Notes: a model not told the origin generated them from the letters alone. A DNA stretch of 64,000 nt from Shewanella sp. KT0246 (GCF_019654955.1 NZ_BPEV01000004.1:1-64000); one strand, 5' to 3'. Shown: positions 41,301 through 50,779, counted from the stretch's first letter. Numbers and translations are program-made.

Positions 41301-42905
41301 GCATTTAGTCGTATCACAGGTTTCGATCATGATGCGATTGCAGGTAAACACTTTTTATATTTAGCTCACGGTAAACGCTCACGAGAGTTTTATCACAATG
41401 TTGAATTACAGCTGCTGCGTAACAAACATTGGGCTGGCGAAATCAACATTCGCACCAAAGACAAAAAAGGCATTCTAGCTTGGCTTGAGATCAATCAAGT
41501 CATCGATACCAAAGGTGAAACCAGCCACTTCGTTGCGGTATTCACCGATATTACCTCGCGTAAAAAAGCCGAAGAAGATTTACGAATTTTAGCCAATTTT
41601 GACCCATTAACAGGTCTACCTAACCGCACCTTATTTCAGGACAGATTAAATCAAGCCATCACTAAGGCACATCGTTCAAAATCAATTGTGGCGCTGCTAT
41701 TCCTTGATTTAGACCGCTTTAAACACATTAATGACTCTATGGGTCACCATGTGGGTGATTTATTGCTAAAAGCCGTGGCATCAAGACTGCAAAATGCCAT
41801 CCGTGATGGTGATACCGTTGCCCGATTAGGCGGCGACGAGTTTACCATTATTCTGGAAGGCGTCGCTAAGCTAAAAGCCGCCACTATTATTGCCGAAAAA
41901 GTACTTAAAGCCTTTAAAGCACAGTTCTTACTGGAAGGTAAAAACATCACTGTGTCGCCGTCTATTGGTATCAGCTTATTTCCAAATGACGCTAATGATA
42001 CTACGTCACTGATTAAGTATGCCGATACCGCGATGTATCATGCTAAATCTTTAGGCCGCAATAACTTCCAATTCTACACAGAAGAGCTGAACCAATATGC
42101 GACACGTCATGTTGAACTGGAAGCAGGACTTAAAGAGGCGATTCAAAATAATGAGCTGTATTTGGTTTATCAACCCAAATACGATATCAAAACCAAACGA
42201 ATTCTAGGCGTCGAAGCCCTATTGCGCTGGAATAGTGCAACACTTGGATTTATCTCACCAGTCGAGTTTATTCCACTCGCCGAAGAAACCGGTATGATTA
42301 ACGCCATTGGTCATTGGGCCATTGATGAGGCCTGTAACCAGCTTGCCAGTTGGCATCAGTTAGGTTTCGAAGACATTTCGATTGCAGTTAACTTGTCAGC
42401 AAGACAGCTTAAAGCCGACATTATTTCTACCATTGAAGTTGCCTTAGCGGTTTCAGGGTTGCCAGCAAGCGCCTTAGAACTTGAACTGACTGAATCAATG
42501 ATTATGGGTAACCCACAAGATTCGGTAAAAGTATTATCACAGCTAAAAGCCCTAGGACTTACCATTGCCATTGATGACTTCGGTACAGGCTATTCAAGCT
42601 TAAGTTACTTAAAACGCTTCCCTATCGATACCCTTAAGGTCGACCGAGAGTTCGTACGCGATATTATTGAAGATCCTGATGATGCCGCTATTACCAGTGC
42701 GATTATTACCCTCGCCCACAGTTTAGAATTAAACGTAGTGGCAGAAGGGGTAGAAACTCAAGAGCAATTAGATTTCCTTAAAGATGAAGGTTGTGACCAA
42801 GTACAAGGCTTCTTACTCAGTAAACCATTAACCGCTGATGATTGCTTAGAAAAACTTAAGCAAGATAAATGTGAAAAGAATGCCGATGTGGTCAGTGAGC
42901 AATAA
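38370..42905 (+). CDS. Hybrid sensor: periplasmic beta-propeller, PAS, GGDEF and EAL
   Basis: This 1511-residue protein has a signal peptide (M-N-L-P-L-S to SVFA). Many two-component-regulator propeller repeats follow (motifs LWVGTQDGLHSY, LWIGTQSGLYTL, LWLGTRYSGINKL), then a Y_Y_Y-type domain, a membrane helix at about 792-812 and two PAS/PAC domains (about 830-1060). An intact GGDEF domain (1154-1158) and an intact EAL domain (EAL at 1282, IDDFGTGYSSL) complete it. It could both make and degrade c-di-GMP in response to a periplasmic ligand. The start is TTG with AGGTG 6 bases upstream. It is a stand-alone gene. Confidence 0.88.
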   Translation: MNLPLSITLRACLFIWVLVTSMSASVFAITPQNDNHLLSFEQFEAANELNQNSVTKLFMDKAGMLWVGTQDGLHSYNGIQFDVFLNDSNDPHSIAGNYIIDILQSNDDNLWVATFSQGLSRLDLTTGKFTNYGTKQGLNDLHLSKLSIIGDSLWIGTQSGLYTLSLKTNKITKISLSNNLNPHITSVANVDNKYIFVGTEKSGTFAIDSNTIIRLDIESNLKVNSIQTNNLDGSVWLAIENKLIRYDLETHEKTVVWVNEQPTIFNEIKDFVINSSQQVWAIGANSGLIQLDKIDGQWRSRVHKYEPNSRNSISENNLQSIMLARDGTLWLGTRYSGINKLNLNQVYFNHIFEMHPSKPKMANMIRAIFRDKQQRLWIGTESAGLKSFDEQQGQFYYYNDLFAKALNLNENELNLTVHSIKQTEDGDLWFATDHGLAKLTADQQLTFLPAFDHLLPHTLSIRALALDDKQRLWIGSSNGLYFVLPGEGVLHHYQFDFQPDYSPKKQTILSLKYHNDSLWIGTMAGLVRLKPDQQQLTFKSRQPADESTLSDNRIRDFIVTSDDQFLMATHSGVDKIIETEDGTIQFEALNEQIKKHTIYAILEDNNHDLWLSSNSGIIRLGLEEKTLITYNEYDGVQSNEFNGGVKFKDLDGELWFGGINGLNQFMPENVPTVRPDAKLALTSYTFGEERHQLHDLMAPPELLMPFENKIIRFDISALEFNYPGLHQFGYKLLGQDDKWIDLHQTNEITFTSLAPKDYELLVRYTLTDNNYQQAPLSITFTVVPPFYLSKGAYVIYGILIMLVLTIIVYLKQLKREKQREFEMSIRASEERLKLALWASGDGMWDWNIRENKVYRTDMVPPLMLGNETQALINNIHPEDKSRVSKILNRHLDGEIEFFEAEYRVEKQAGKWIWLIDRGKVVEWDQQDRPIRMAGTHKDITIRKETENELKLSTQVLHSMNEAVVVGELDYRVRTVNPAFSRITGFDHDAIAGKHFLYLAHGKRSREFYHNVELQLLRNKHWAGEINIRTKDKKGILAWLEINQVIDTKGETSHFVAVFTDITSRKKAEEDLRILANFDPLTGLPNRTLFQDRLNQAITKAHRSKSIVALLFLDLDRFKHINDSMGHHVGDLLLKAVASRLQNAIRDGDTVARLGGDEFTIILEGVAKLKAATIIAEKVLKAFKAQFLLEGKNITVSPSIGISLFPNDANDTTSLIKYADTAMYHAKSLGRNNFQFYTEELNQYATRHVELEAGLKEAIQNNELYLVYQPKYDIKTKRILGVEALLRWNSATLGFISPVEFIPLAEETGMINAIGHWAIDEACNQLASWHQLGFEDISIAVNLSARQLKADIISTIEVALAVSGLPASALELELTESMIMGNPQDSVKVLSQLKALGLTIAIDDFGTGYSSLSYLKRFPIDTLKVDREFVRDIIEDPDDAAITSAIITLAHSLELNVVAEGVETQEQLDFLKDEGCDQVQGFLLSKPLTADDCLEKLKQDKCEKNADVVSEQ

Positions 42906-42955
42906 TCCACATTGAACCCAACACTGAGTCGATTAACGTTTTAAATAACAATCAA

Positions 42956-42997
42956 TAAAAAAGGCGATAGCTCCTAGGAGCTATCGCCTTTTTTATA
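42956..42997. terminator. Bidirectional terminator
   Basis: A long perfect stem, AAAAAAGGCGATAGCTCC / GGAGCTATCGCCTTTTTT with a TA centre, is shared by the convergent hybrid sensor and aminotransferase genes. Confidence 0.9.
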
Positions 42998-43030
42998 CTA
43001 AATTCAATACTATGAACGAAGAGCTATAAG

Positions 43031-44116
43031 CTATGGCGCAACACGCTCAACGCGTTTAACCCAACCTTCTGGGCCTTCAAGCTGACCATTTTGTAGCTCA
43101 GTAAAGATTTGATAAATACGTTTAATGCTTGGACCGACTTCGCCGTCACCCACAGTCACAATGCGCCCATCTTCAAAAATATACGAACCCACTGGCGATA
43201 CAACCGCAGCAGTACCAAAACCACCTGCTTCGACAATTTCACCCGCTTCGATATCAGCAATAAACTTATCCAGCATGATAGTCTCTTGGCGCACTTCACA
43301 ACCTAAAATATGCCCAAGTTCCAGCATTGACTGCGAAGTGATCGATTTTAAAATCGTATCAGTAAACGTTGGAATAACCACAGTGCCATCTTTTAGCACG
43401 TGGAAATGGTTCATCGCGCCTACTTCTTCAATCTGCTGATTATTGGCATCAAGATATAAGACTTGCGCAGCGCCATATTCAGCCGCCGCTTGTCCCGCAC
43501 GTAATGAAGCAGCGTAGTTACCAGCAGCTTTTGATGCTCCTGTACCACCAGACACTGCACGGTGGAATTTTTTACTAATTAGTAAACGAATAGCCTTGCT
43601 CACGCCATCTGCATAATAAGCACCACTTGGGCTTAATATTACGCAGAAGGTGAAGTTCAAACTTGGGCTAACCGATAAACGATCTTCCGTTGCAAAAATA
43701 AACGGACGAATGTACAAGCATGCGCCATCTTGCATTGGGAACCACAAACGATCGACATCAATCAATGCATTAATCGCTTCCAGTTGCTTTTCTTCATCAA
43801 GGTTAGGAATGCATAAAATATCTGCTGAGGTATTTAGACGCTCCGCATTCTTGTTCAATCTAAAAGTATAGATCTCACCATCATCATGCATAAAGGCTTT
43901 TGCGCCTTCAAAGATTGATTGTCCATAATGCAGTGAAATTGCACCTGGGGCGATTTCAAAAGGAGCATAAGGTTCGATGCGAGGATCGCACCATTGGCCA
44001 TCTCTATAGTCCATTAAAAACATATGATCAGTTCTGAGATTACCAAAGCCAACATTACCTTCAGGTTGAAATTGCTCAGTACGGCGTGACGATTTTAAAT
44101 TATGTTTGATGTCCAT
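43031..44116 (-). CDS. Branched-chain aminotransferase, second type (eukaryote-like BCAT)
   Basis: This 361-residue class IV PLP enzyme differs clearly from the operon-encoded IlvE (311 residues). It has APGAISLHYGQSIFEGAKAF near 60 and the PLP lysine in GGTGASKAAGNYAASLRAG, features of the BCAT group found in Gram-positive bacteria, some proteobacteria and eukaryotes. The start M-D-I-K-H has AAGGTGG upstream; a 23-residue upstream extension has no support. It probably helps in branched-chain degradation or synthesis; which one cannot be told from sequence. Confidence 0.9.
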   Translation of the reverse strand: MDIKHNLKSSRRTEQFQPEGNVGFGNLRTDHMFLMDYRDGQWCDPRIEPYAPFEIAPGAISLHYGQSIFEGAKAFMHDDGEIYTFRLNKNAERLNTSADILCIPNLDEEKQLEAINALIDVDRLWFPMQDGACLYIRPFIFATEDRLSVSPSLNFTFCVILSPSGAYYADGVSKAIRLLISKKFHRAVSGGTGASKAAGNYAASLRAGQAAAEYGAAQVLYLDANNQQIEEVGAMNHFHVLKDGTVVIPTFTDTILKSITSQSMLELGHILGCEVRQETIMLDKFIADIEAGEIVEAGGFGTAAVVSPVGSYIFEDGRIVTVGDGEVGPSIKRIYQIFTELQNGQLEGPEGWVKRVERVAP

Positions 44117-44477
44117 TTGATACCACCTTGAAAACAGAGATTGCAGACTATGAATCATCAGTTGCAATGTCAAGCAAATGGACAATGTGGAGTAAATTTA
44201 ACCGTCAATTGAAGTGCACATAAATACATACCGCAAAAATGATGCCTAAAAAATTAAAGAACGTTAAAAACATTATCACTAGAAATTCAGCACTAATAGG
44301 CAAATAGCTGGGGTGATATGGGTAAAAACAGGGGAAAAAAACCAGCTGAATATTAAAGCTTAGAAAATAGTAGTAAAAGTGGTACTTTTTTTAACCACTT
44401 AACAGATTTGTCTATTCCTTAAACCCCAGTCGCTGCTAGAATCAGCATTCCATCCAGAAACTATTAGGACTCCCGAT
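44117..44477. other. Gap between the aminotransferase and zapB
   Basis: This divergent promoter region is AT-rich. An inverted repeat AAGTGGT / ACCACTT lies at 44377-44400, and the extended -10-like TGCTAGAAT lies near 44435, upstream of zapB. No coding frame is evident. Confidence 0.5.
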
Positions 44478-44678
44478 ATGAGCCTTGAATTATTGTCCCA
44501 ACTGGAAGCCAAAATCCAGGCTACTCTTGAAAATGCTGAGCTACTAAAAATGGAGCTTGAAGAAGAGAAGCAAAAGAATGCTCAGTTGACTGAGTCTAAT
44601 CAACAACTGCAACAAGACCTAAACTCGTGGAACGACAAAGTAAACGGCCTTGTTGGTTTGCTTAATAGCGAAAGCTAA
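44478..44678 (+). CDS. zapB: Cell division protein ZapB
   Basis: This 66-residue protein is almost entirely coiled coil. It aligns with E. coli ZapB over its N-terminus (M-S-L-E, then LEAKIQ, LL.MELEE) and its C-terminus (W...V..L.GLL); the middle is shorter by about two heptads. ZapB bridges ZapA-FtsZ to MatP at mid-cell. The ribosome site TAGGA lies upstream. It overlaps convergent ytfK by 4 bases. Confidence 0.85.
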   Translation: MSLELLSQLEAKIQATLENAELLKMELEEEKQKNAQLTESNQQLQQDLNSWNDKVNGLVGLLNSES

Positions 44679-44887
44679 ACTGCACTTGCTTCAAGATGTT
44701 GAGCTGCAAGTAGCTCATTAAGTTCTGAAACAGCCTGCTTCACTTTTGGCAGGCTTTTTTTCGGCATCACAAAACGCCCTCGGTTGAACTCAATACAGCC
44801 TAAATCTTTAACCCAAATGACTCCCGTCACAAAAATTCTAGCGTGTTTTACAATTAGCTTTGGCGCGTAAACTGGAAAGCGTCTCAT
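44675..44887 (-). CDS. ytfK: YtfK family small protein (DUF1107)
   Basis: This 70-residue protein matches E. coli YtfK over most of its length (F..Y.P, K.ARI...G..WVKDLG.IEFN.GR...P). YtfK in E. coli helps stimulate SpoT-dependent (p)ppGpp production under starvation. The stop overlaps the convergent zapB stop by 4 bases. It has no other partner. Confidence 0.78.
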   Translation of the reverse strand: MRRFPVYAPKLIVKHARIFVTGVIWVKDLGCIEFNRGRFVMPKKSLPKVKQAVSELNELLAAQHLEASAV

Positions 44888-45026
44888 GAGAACTCCTAAG
44901 CATGTTGTTTTGTTATTGACTCAATTTTGGACATTATAAAGTCATAAAGAGTTTCATTAAATTAAACATTATTTATCTAAATATCTGCAAATTTACATAC
45001 ACCTTAAAACAACATAAAAATGACAC

Positions 45027-45055
45027 TTGCCATTTTTTTGACGCTTTGATAGAGT
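45027..45055 (+). promoter_or_regulatory. Promoter of the candidate small RNA
   Basis: TTGCCA (45027-45032) and TAGAGT (45050-45055) are 17 bases apart. The GTAAC-CAC-GTTAC dyad (45054-45066) covers the expected start site and could bind a regulator. Confidence 0.45.
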
Positions 45056-45060
45056 AACCA

Positions 45061-45146
45061 CGTTACTCAGGGTAAATAAAGAGCCAGTTGGCTCATCACC
45101 GTATTGTTTTAAAATGCTAAATTTTAAAACCTACGGTTTTTTTTTG
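45061..45146 (+). ncRNA. Candidate small regulatory RNA, about 85 nt
   Basis: No plus-strand gene precedes it for nearly 400 bases, yet a strong intrinsic terminator stands at 45098-45146: ACCGTA and GTTTTAAAAT pair with ATTTTAAAAC and TACGGT, followed by nine T. Between the promoter-like boxes and the terminator lies a second hairpin, GAGCC-AGTT-GGCTC (45081-45094), and an unpaired GGGTAAATAAA segment. This is the layout of a trans-acting sRNA. I do not recognise it as a known family. Confidence 0.45.
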
Positions 45147-45192
45147 CTTTTTTTCAGTAATTTACTCAGGAAGTGTGATGTAAAAGCCACAA

Positions 45193-45218
45193 AAAAGGAG
45201 CCAATAACGGCTCCTTTT
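45193..45218 (-). terminator. Terminator of dsbA
   Basis: AAAAGGAGCC / GGCTCCTTTT stem with loop AATAAC lies 40 bases after the dsbA stop on the minus strand. Confidence 0.85.
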
Positions 45219-45258
45219 ATACAACTTAATTTTCGGTAGGCTAAGCGCCAATGAAAGG

Positions 45259-45873
45259 TTACTTATCTACAGTCGTTAAGTAGTAAGCAATATCTAATAA
45301 TTCGTCGTAAGACTTGATTGAACCTGTCTCAACACGATATTTACCATTAACCACTAATGCTGGTACACCTGATAACTTAGCGTTTTCAGTATCACGCTTC
45401 ATTTTAGACATTTGCGCGTTTACCATGAATGAATTCGCTGCAGCGTCGAAATCTTTACCATCAATACCATTGGCAATAAATACCATACGGATATCGTTTT
45501 GGCTGGTGAAACGTTGCTTAGAATCATGGATCGCAGTGAAAATAGCGTGTTCAATTTTCTTTTCAACATTCAACTGATGAGCGATAGCAAAAGCACGTGA
45601 CATTTCAGTGCCCATTTCTCGGCCAATAAACTCAACGTGAGCTTGATTGAACGTGACGCCTTCTGGCAATGTTTTTTCAATTTTTGGTACTACTGTTTTT
45701 GAAAAGTTATAACAGTGGCCACAAAAGAAAGAGAAAAACTCAGTGATTTCAGGCTTAGATGTCGCTGGGCCTTCGTTAATCACGGTGTAATGCACACCTT
45801 CTTTATAATCTGCAGCAGATGCAGCCATTGGGGCTAAAAGTAGTGCTGCTGCCATTAATAGTGCTTTTTTCAT
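45259..45873 (-). CDS. dsbA: Thiol:disulfide oxidoreductase DsbA
   Basis: This 204-residue periplasmic enzyme introduces disulfide bonds into exported proteins. The signal peptide M-K-K-A-L-L to ASA-A is followed by a thioredoxin fold with active site CGHC (51-54) in FSFFCGHCYNF, and the cis-Pro region SGVPALVV. ATG 45873 has AAGGAAG upstream; an earlier in-frame ATG at 45894 lies upstream of the ribosome site. It is downstream of srkA, as in E. coli (yihE-dsbA). Confidence 0.95.
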   Translation of the reverse strand: MKKALLMAAALLLAPMAASAADYKEGVHYTVINEGPATSKPEITEFFSFFCGHCYNFSKTVVPKIEKTLPEGVTFNQAHVEFIGREMGTEMSRAFAIAHQLNVEKKIEHAIFTAIHDSKQRFTSQNDIRMVFIANGIDGKDFDAAANSFMVNAQMSKMKRDTENAKLSGVPALVVNGKYRVETGSIKSYDELLDIAYYLTTVDK

Positions 45874-46066
45874 TTTGCTTCCTTTAGTGGGCAATCTTAA
45901 AAATGATTTTTAAAACTTGCCATCTGTATTATGCCACCGACTAAACCAGCCGATTCGCATAACTAAATTAGTTATTTGCTAAACCTATCATAAATTAGGT
46001 TATCTTCGTATCTCAAGACCTTATCAAGATCATTTGTAACAATCTACAATTGAGTTGTTAATCGCC

Positions 46067-47107
46067 TTAGTAGCCCATCAAGCTTAAAGGGGCTTCATCC
46101 AATGCAGCTAACTGCTCTTTGAACGCCAAGGTTTGTTGTTCCCAGTATTTGATATCACCAAACCACGGAAAGTTCATTGGAAATGCAGGATCTTGCCATC
46201 TTTTGCTTAACCAAGCGTTGTAATGCAACATTCTTAACGCTCGTAAAGGCTCTACTAGCTTAAGCTGGCGCTGATCAAAATCATAAAATTCTTGATAGCC
46301 TTCAAGCAAAACATCAAGCTGTAATAATCGCTGTTGTCTATCGCCTGTGAGCATCATCCAGATATCTTGAACTGCAGGACCTTGGCGAGCATCATCTAAA
46401 TCAACAAAGCCTGGCCCGTCAGGCGTCCATAAAATATTACTCGCGTGTAAATCACCGTGTAGACGAATGGTAGGAAATTCGTGCTCTGAAAAAATACTTT
46501 TAGCTTTATCTAGTACCTGCTCTGCCACAGTAAAAAATTGCTGGCTAATGCCATCAGAAACTTGCCCAGACTGCTTTAAGAATGCCAGAGCATCATCACC
46601 TAAAATCTTACTTGAAAGCGGTTCACGGTACTGAAACGGTTGTTTACTGGCATATTGATGAATACGGCCGATGAAACGTCCGACCGACTCAAGTTGATCT
46701 AAATTATCGACTTCAAAGGCGCGGCCACCAATCGATGGAAACAAGGTAAATTTGTAACCTTGATAATGATGCAAGGTTTTACCGTTTATAATCGATGGCA
46801 CCGCAATAGGGATGTCTTCAGCCGCTAACGCCAGTGCATAATCATGTTCTTCTTGAATTTGCTCCTCACTCCAACGATGAGGGCGATAAAATTTCACCAC
46901 ATAGCGATTGCCGCGATCACATCTAAATTGATATACGCGGTTTTCGTAACTATTTAGTGCTAACAATCCCGTCTCAGGATAGACACCAAGGCTTTCAATG
47001 GCATCAAGAATTAAGTCAGGCGTTAATGCCTGATAATGAAACGAGGCGTCGTGTTCACTAGGCGTTTGTATCAGAACAGATGCAGGTTCTTCAATGCGAT
47101 TACTCAT
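46067..47107 (-). CDS. srkA: Stress response kinase A (SrkA/YihE)
   Basis: This 346-residue protein kinase-like fold resembles choline kinase. It shares with E. coli SrkA the blocks LNSYENRVYQF, VVKFYRPHRW, RLHGDLHASNILW (catalytic Asp) and FVDLDDARQGPAVQDIW (metal-binding Asp). SrkA is a Ser/Thr kinase linked to survival of envelope and oxidative stress and to suppression of MazEF-linked death. ATG 47107 has AAGGGA upstream and overlaps the previous gene by 8 bases. dsbA lies downstream on the same strand. Confidence 0.94.
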   Translation of the reverse strand: MSNRIEEPASVLIQTPSEHDASFHYQALTPDLILDAIESLGVYPETGLLALNSYENRVYQFRCDRGNRYVVKFYRPHRWSEEQIQEEHDYALALAAEDIPIAVPSIINGKTLHHYQGYKFTLFPSIGGRAFEVDNLDQLESVGRFIGRIHQYASKQPFQYREPLSSKILGDDALAFLKQSGQVSDGISQQFFTVAEQVLDKAKSIFSEHEFPTIRLHGDLHASNILWTPDGPGFVDLDDARQGPAVQDIWMMLTGDRQQRLLQLDVLLEGYQEFYDFDQRQLKLVEPLRALRMLHYNAWLSKRWQDPAFPMNFPWFGDIKYWEQQTLAFKEQLAALDEAPLSLMGY

Positions 47108-47453
47108 GAGTTCCCTTAACAGCAACTAGTGGTCGTATTAATGTCATCAAATAGCTTAGCACTTCAACATCGGCCTGAGTTTCAGTGGCTAACCAACAAA
47201 TATCACCGTAAAATTCATAATTCAGCCACAACTGACTACCTTCAAAATTCAATAACCACTGGTGACGATCTGCGCCCCATTGGCGCTCACGCACTTCACA
47301 ATCTAATGCTGCTGCAAAGGGCGTAGCAAACACTTCAAAACGTTCAAAATCAATATCAGCAGTTATCAAAATGCTCATGGCATCGCTATCAAACTTAGCT
47401 TCTTTGATGCTTACTGTATTGAGATTAATTTTTTCTAATGAACCTGAGTTCAT
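47100..47453 (-). CDS. Small conserved protein, DUF3630-like
   Basis: This 117-residue protein is acidic, with WGADRHQWLL and WLNYEFYGDICWL, and no signal peptide or membrane helix. The placement before srkA and the pattern recall the DUF3630 family of Shewanella and Vibrio; I am only fairly sure of that. Its stop overlaps the srkA start by 8 bases, implying translational coupling. The function is unknown. Confidence 0.7.
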   Translation of the reverse strand: MNSGSLEKINLNTVSIKEAKFDSDAMSILITADIDFERFEVFATPFAAALDCEVRERQWGADRHQWLLNFEGSQLWLNYEFYGDICWLATETQADVEVLSYLMTLIRPLVAVKGTHE

Positions 47454-47484
47454 ACACTTCCTTAAAAATCTATTAAATATTTTG

Positions 47485-49041
47485 CTAGCTACTGCAAGAC
47501 ATAATCAAGCCCTGCCCCCACTGCGGCGGACGTTCAGCATAATGTGCTTTATCAATTTGTTCGGCATAAGGGTTTGTCAGTAACTGATGTAACTCTACAA
47601 GTTTACTGTTATCACCTTCTTCAACAGCGACAATCGCTTCTTGAGCAAGGTAATTGCGTAATATGTATTTAGGGTTAACTGCATCTCTATCTGCTTGCCA
47701 CTTCTCAATATCTATCTTATTGCCAGAGCCCTCAGTGCCAGAGCCCTCAGTGCCATCTACATTAGCAGCCACACGTTGCTGATAATCTTTATACCAAGTA
47801 TCAAACTGTGGTCGGTCAATAATTTCATCAGCAATATTAGATTGGTGACTGGTAATATCCAGTCGACCAAGAGCCCGGAAAGTATTGGTATAATCAAGCA
47901 TATTATGTTGCATCACAGCGCAAAATCGGCCAATTAAGTCTAAATCACCTTTATCTTGTTCTGCCTGTATTTCAGCTAATGACGAAGCACTTTTATCAAC
48001 TGATAGTGCCGATAAATCTGTTGCAGCAAAGCCCATTTTAGCGCGCATTAATAACAAGTACTGCTTCACTAACTCAGCTTGATAGGTATTTAGCGCCGCC
48101 ACTAAATCATCTGACTCTATCACCGGAGTGAGCGCTTGGGCTAAACGTTGTAGGTTCCAAAGCCCAATGCCAGGTTGCTGGCCAAAGGCATATCGCCCTT
48201 CGGGATCAGAATGATTACAGATAAAGTCTTCTTTAAAGGTATCTAGAAAAGCAAAAGGCCCAAAATCAAAGCTGTCACCAAGAATCGACATATTGTCGGT
48301 GTTTAGCACACCATGAGCAAAACCAACCGCTTGCCAATGACCAATGAGAATAGCAGTATCTTTAACCACTTGAGTAAACCAAGCTTTATAGCCTTGGCCA
48401 TCTTGAGTTAAATGTGGATAATGCTGAGCAATGGTAAAGTTAAGTAATTGGATTAATTTGTCTTTACCGCCTTGGTCACTGTGGCAAAAGTACTCAAAGT
48501 GGCCAAAACGAATATGGCTTTTAGCCAGCCTTACGGTAATTGCAGCGGTTTCTTGGGACTCACGCCACACTGGTAAATCAGAGCCAATAACCGCAAGGGC
48601 GCGAGTCGTCGGTACGGACAATGCAGCTAAAGCTTCTGACGCTAAAAACTCGCGTACAGCTGAGCGCATAACAGCGCGGCCATCGCCGTGGCGAGAATAC
48701 GGAGTCGGTCCAGCCCCTTTTAATGCCACATCCCATGCTTGATGTTTGTCAGCAAGTTTACCTTTAAAGGCTTCTCCAAGAATGATTGATCGTCCATCGC
48801 CTAACCGTGGTGAATAACCACCAAACTGATGACCACTGTACACTTGCGCATAATAACTTGCGCCAGGGACTGCATGGTTAGCTGACAATTGCATTAGCAA
48901 TTCATCATTGGGCTTTGTTAGCCCAATGAGTTTTGCAGCATCATCACTCCACGCAAGCCAATGTGGATTACTGATTGGCAAAGGGTAAACTTGCGAGTAA
49001 AACCCCTCAAGTTGCTCAAAAAAATCCTGTTTAAACTGCAT
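47485..49041 (-). CDS. selO: Protein adenylyltransferase SelO (YdiU)
   Basis: This 518-residue pseudokinase transfers AMP from ATP to Ser, Thr or Tyr of target proteins. Typical blocks are [59 protein letters not shown] and the C-terminal CSS end. Family knowledge links SelO to oxidative-stress responses. It is longer than the E. coli protein (478), partly because of a short Gly/Ser/Glu/Thr insertion encoded by a 15-bp tandem repeat at 47721-47755. It lies 31 bases from the DUF3630-like gene. Confidence 0.95.
   Translation of the reverse strand: MQFKQDFFEQLEGFYSQVYPLPISNPHWLAWSDDAAKLIGLTKPNDELLMQLSANHAVPGASYYAQVYSGHQFGGYSPRLGDGRSIILGEAFKGKLADKHQAWDVALKGAGPTPYSRHGDGRAVMRSAVREFLASEALAALSVPTTRALAVIGSDLPVWRESQETAAITVRLAKSHIRFGHFEYFCHSDQGGKDKLIQLLNFTIAQHYPHLTQDGQGYKAWFTQVVKDTAILIGHWQAVGFAHGVLNTDNMSILGDSFDFGPFAFLDTFKEDFICNHSDPEGRYAFGQQPGIGLWNLQRLAQALTPVIESDDLVAALNTYQAELVKQYLLLMRAKMGFAATDLSALSVDKSASSLAEIQAEQDKGDLDLIGRFCAVMQHNMLDYTNTFRALGRLDITSHQSNIADEIIDRPQFDTWYKDYQQRVAANVDGTEGSGTEGSGNKIDIEKWQADRDAVNPKYILRNYLAQEAIVAVEEGDNSKLVELHQLLTNPYAEQIDKAHYAERPPQWGQGLIMSCSS
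47721..47755 (-). repeat. 15-bp microduplication inside selO
   Basis: The unit TGCCAGAGCCCTCAG occurs twice in tandem plus TGCCA of a third copy. It is in frame and adds Glu-Gly-Ser-Gly-Thr repeats in a linker of SelO. Confidence 0.9.
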
Positions 49042-49062
49042 TAAGCCTTTCCCTAGAACAGC

Positions 49063-49401
49063 CTACTTACAGATAATGACATCGTCGTCATTAACTTCAC
49101 ATAGCTGCTCACATTGATATCCTTTCTCAATTGCCACTGGAATCGCTGTTGCGTTTTCAAGGGCTCGATTGTCCATTTCTACATAACTTTTACCACTCAA
49201 GCGCAGCATACCATCTCCCTTTAACTGACATTGCTCAAGGGTGTCGTAATAGCCTGCGATAAAATCTGCGCTTATTGGATTTTGTGGCTTTTTAGCTTCG
49301 TCAGCATAATAAAAAAGTGTCCATTCAGGTGTACGTAAACAACCTGTCAAACTGACTAAGCCCAATAAAAAAACTATTTTAATCAGCACTTTGGAATTCA
49401 T
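49063..49401 (-). CDS. Small lipoprotein of unknown function
   Basis: This 112-residue protein has a lipoprotein signal peptide with lipobox LTGC (Cys21) and then an acidic Cys-containing mature part (CQLKG, YQCEQLC, VIICK at the very end). The paired cysteines suggest disulfides. It is 21 bases upstream of selO on the same strand and may be co-transcribed. The family was not recognised. Confidence 0.72.
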   Translation of the reverse strand: MNSKVLIKIVFLLGLVSLTGCLRTPEWTLFYYADEAKKPQNPISADFIAGYYDTLEQCQLKGDGMLRLSGKSYVEMDNRALENATAIPVAIEKGYQCEQLCEVNDDDVIICK

Positions 49402-49550
49402 AAAAACCTCTTATTTCTTTCTTAAAATCAACACGCTATTAAGATGAAAATGCTTGCCATGACTGTATGGTTCACCATGGCTAATTTTAACGCGCCCTAT
49501 AATGGCAACATAGGGTGATTTGTCTATATAAATCAGCATTTTTAGCAATA

Positions 49551-49575
49551 AAAAAAGCGAACCTGAGTCCGCTTT
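49551..49575 (-). terminator. Terminator of the Pro-Glu repeat gene
   Basis: On the minus strand AAAGCGGA and TTCGCTTT form an 8-bp stem with one G-T pair around CTCAGG, followed by a T run. Confidence 0.7.
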
Positions 49576-49648
49576 ATATCAATCTATAGCTAATTAATTG
49601 TGAGTATACTCAATCGTAAGCTCACTCATAAGCTAGATGAGTAAGAAT

Positions 49649-50470
<822 letters not shown>

Positions 50471-50779
50471 TGATAACACCATGCCTGTGTCATGTTTGTG
50501 TATGGTTAAATAGCCTTAAAGTAATGGTCAAAGCCTATTTAAGAGAGAGTGACTTCTACGCTGCATTTTTAAGCAACACATCTAGTATTAATAAGCTATT
50601 GTATGGCAATAAATCAAGTATTTATCACGCTTTTGTGCCATTAAGCCCAATAACTGGGGATAAATTCAAATTTTGACATTTTTGTGCTTTAGCTCAAGCT
50701 TATTATCACCTAAATTGAACTCATTGTTTGAAGCTAGTTACACTAGCCATACCCGAGTAAATTACTAAGGTATTTATTA
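50471..50779. other. Divergent gap upstream of ygbA
   Basis: The gap is non-coding on inspection. It holds the dyad GCTAGT-TAC-ACTAGC (50733-50747), 33 bases before the ygbA start, which is well placed for a repressor or activator site. Confidence 0.5.

Larger units (their letters stand above)
44888..45258. other. Gap between ytfK and dsbA
   Basis: Left of about 45020 the sequence is AT-rich and contains the upstream region of ytfK. The right part holds a complete plus-strand transcription unit without an ORF (a candidate small RNA, listed separately) and the dsbA terminator. Confidence 0.6.
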
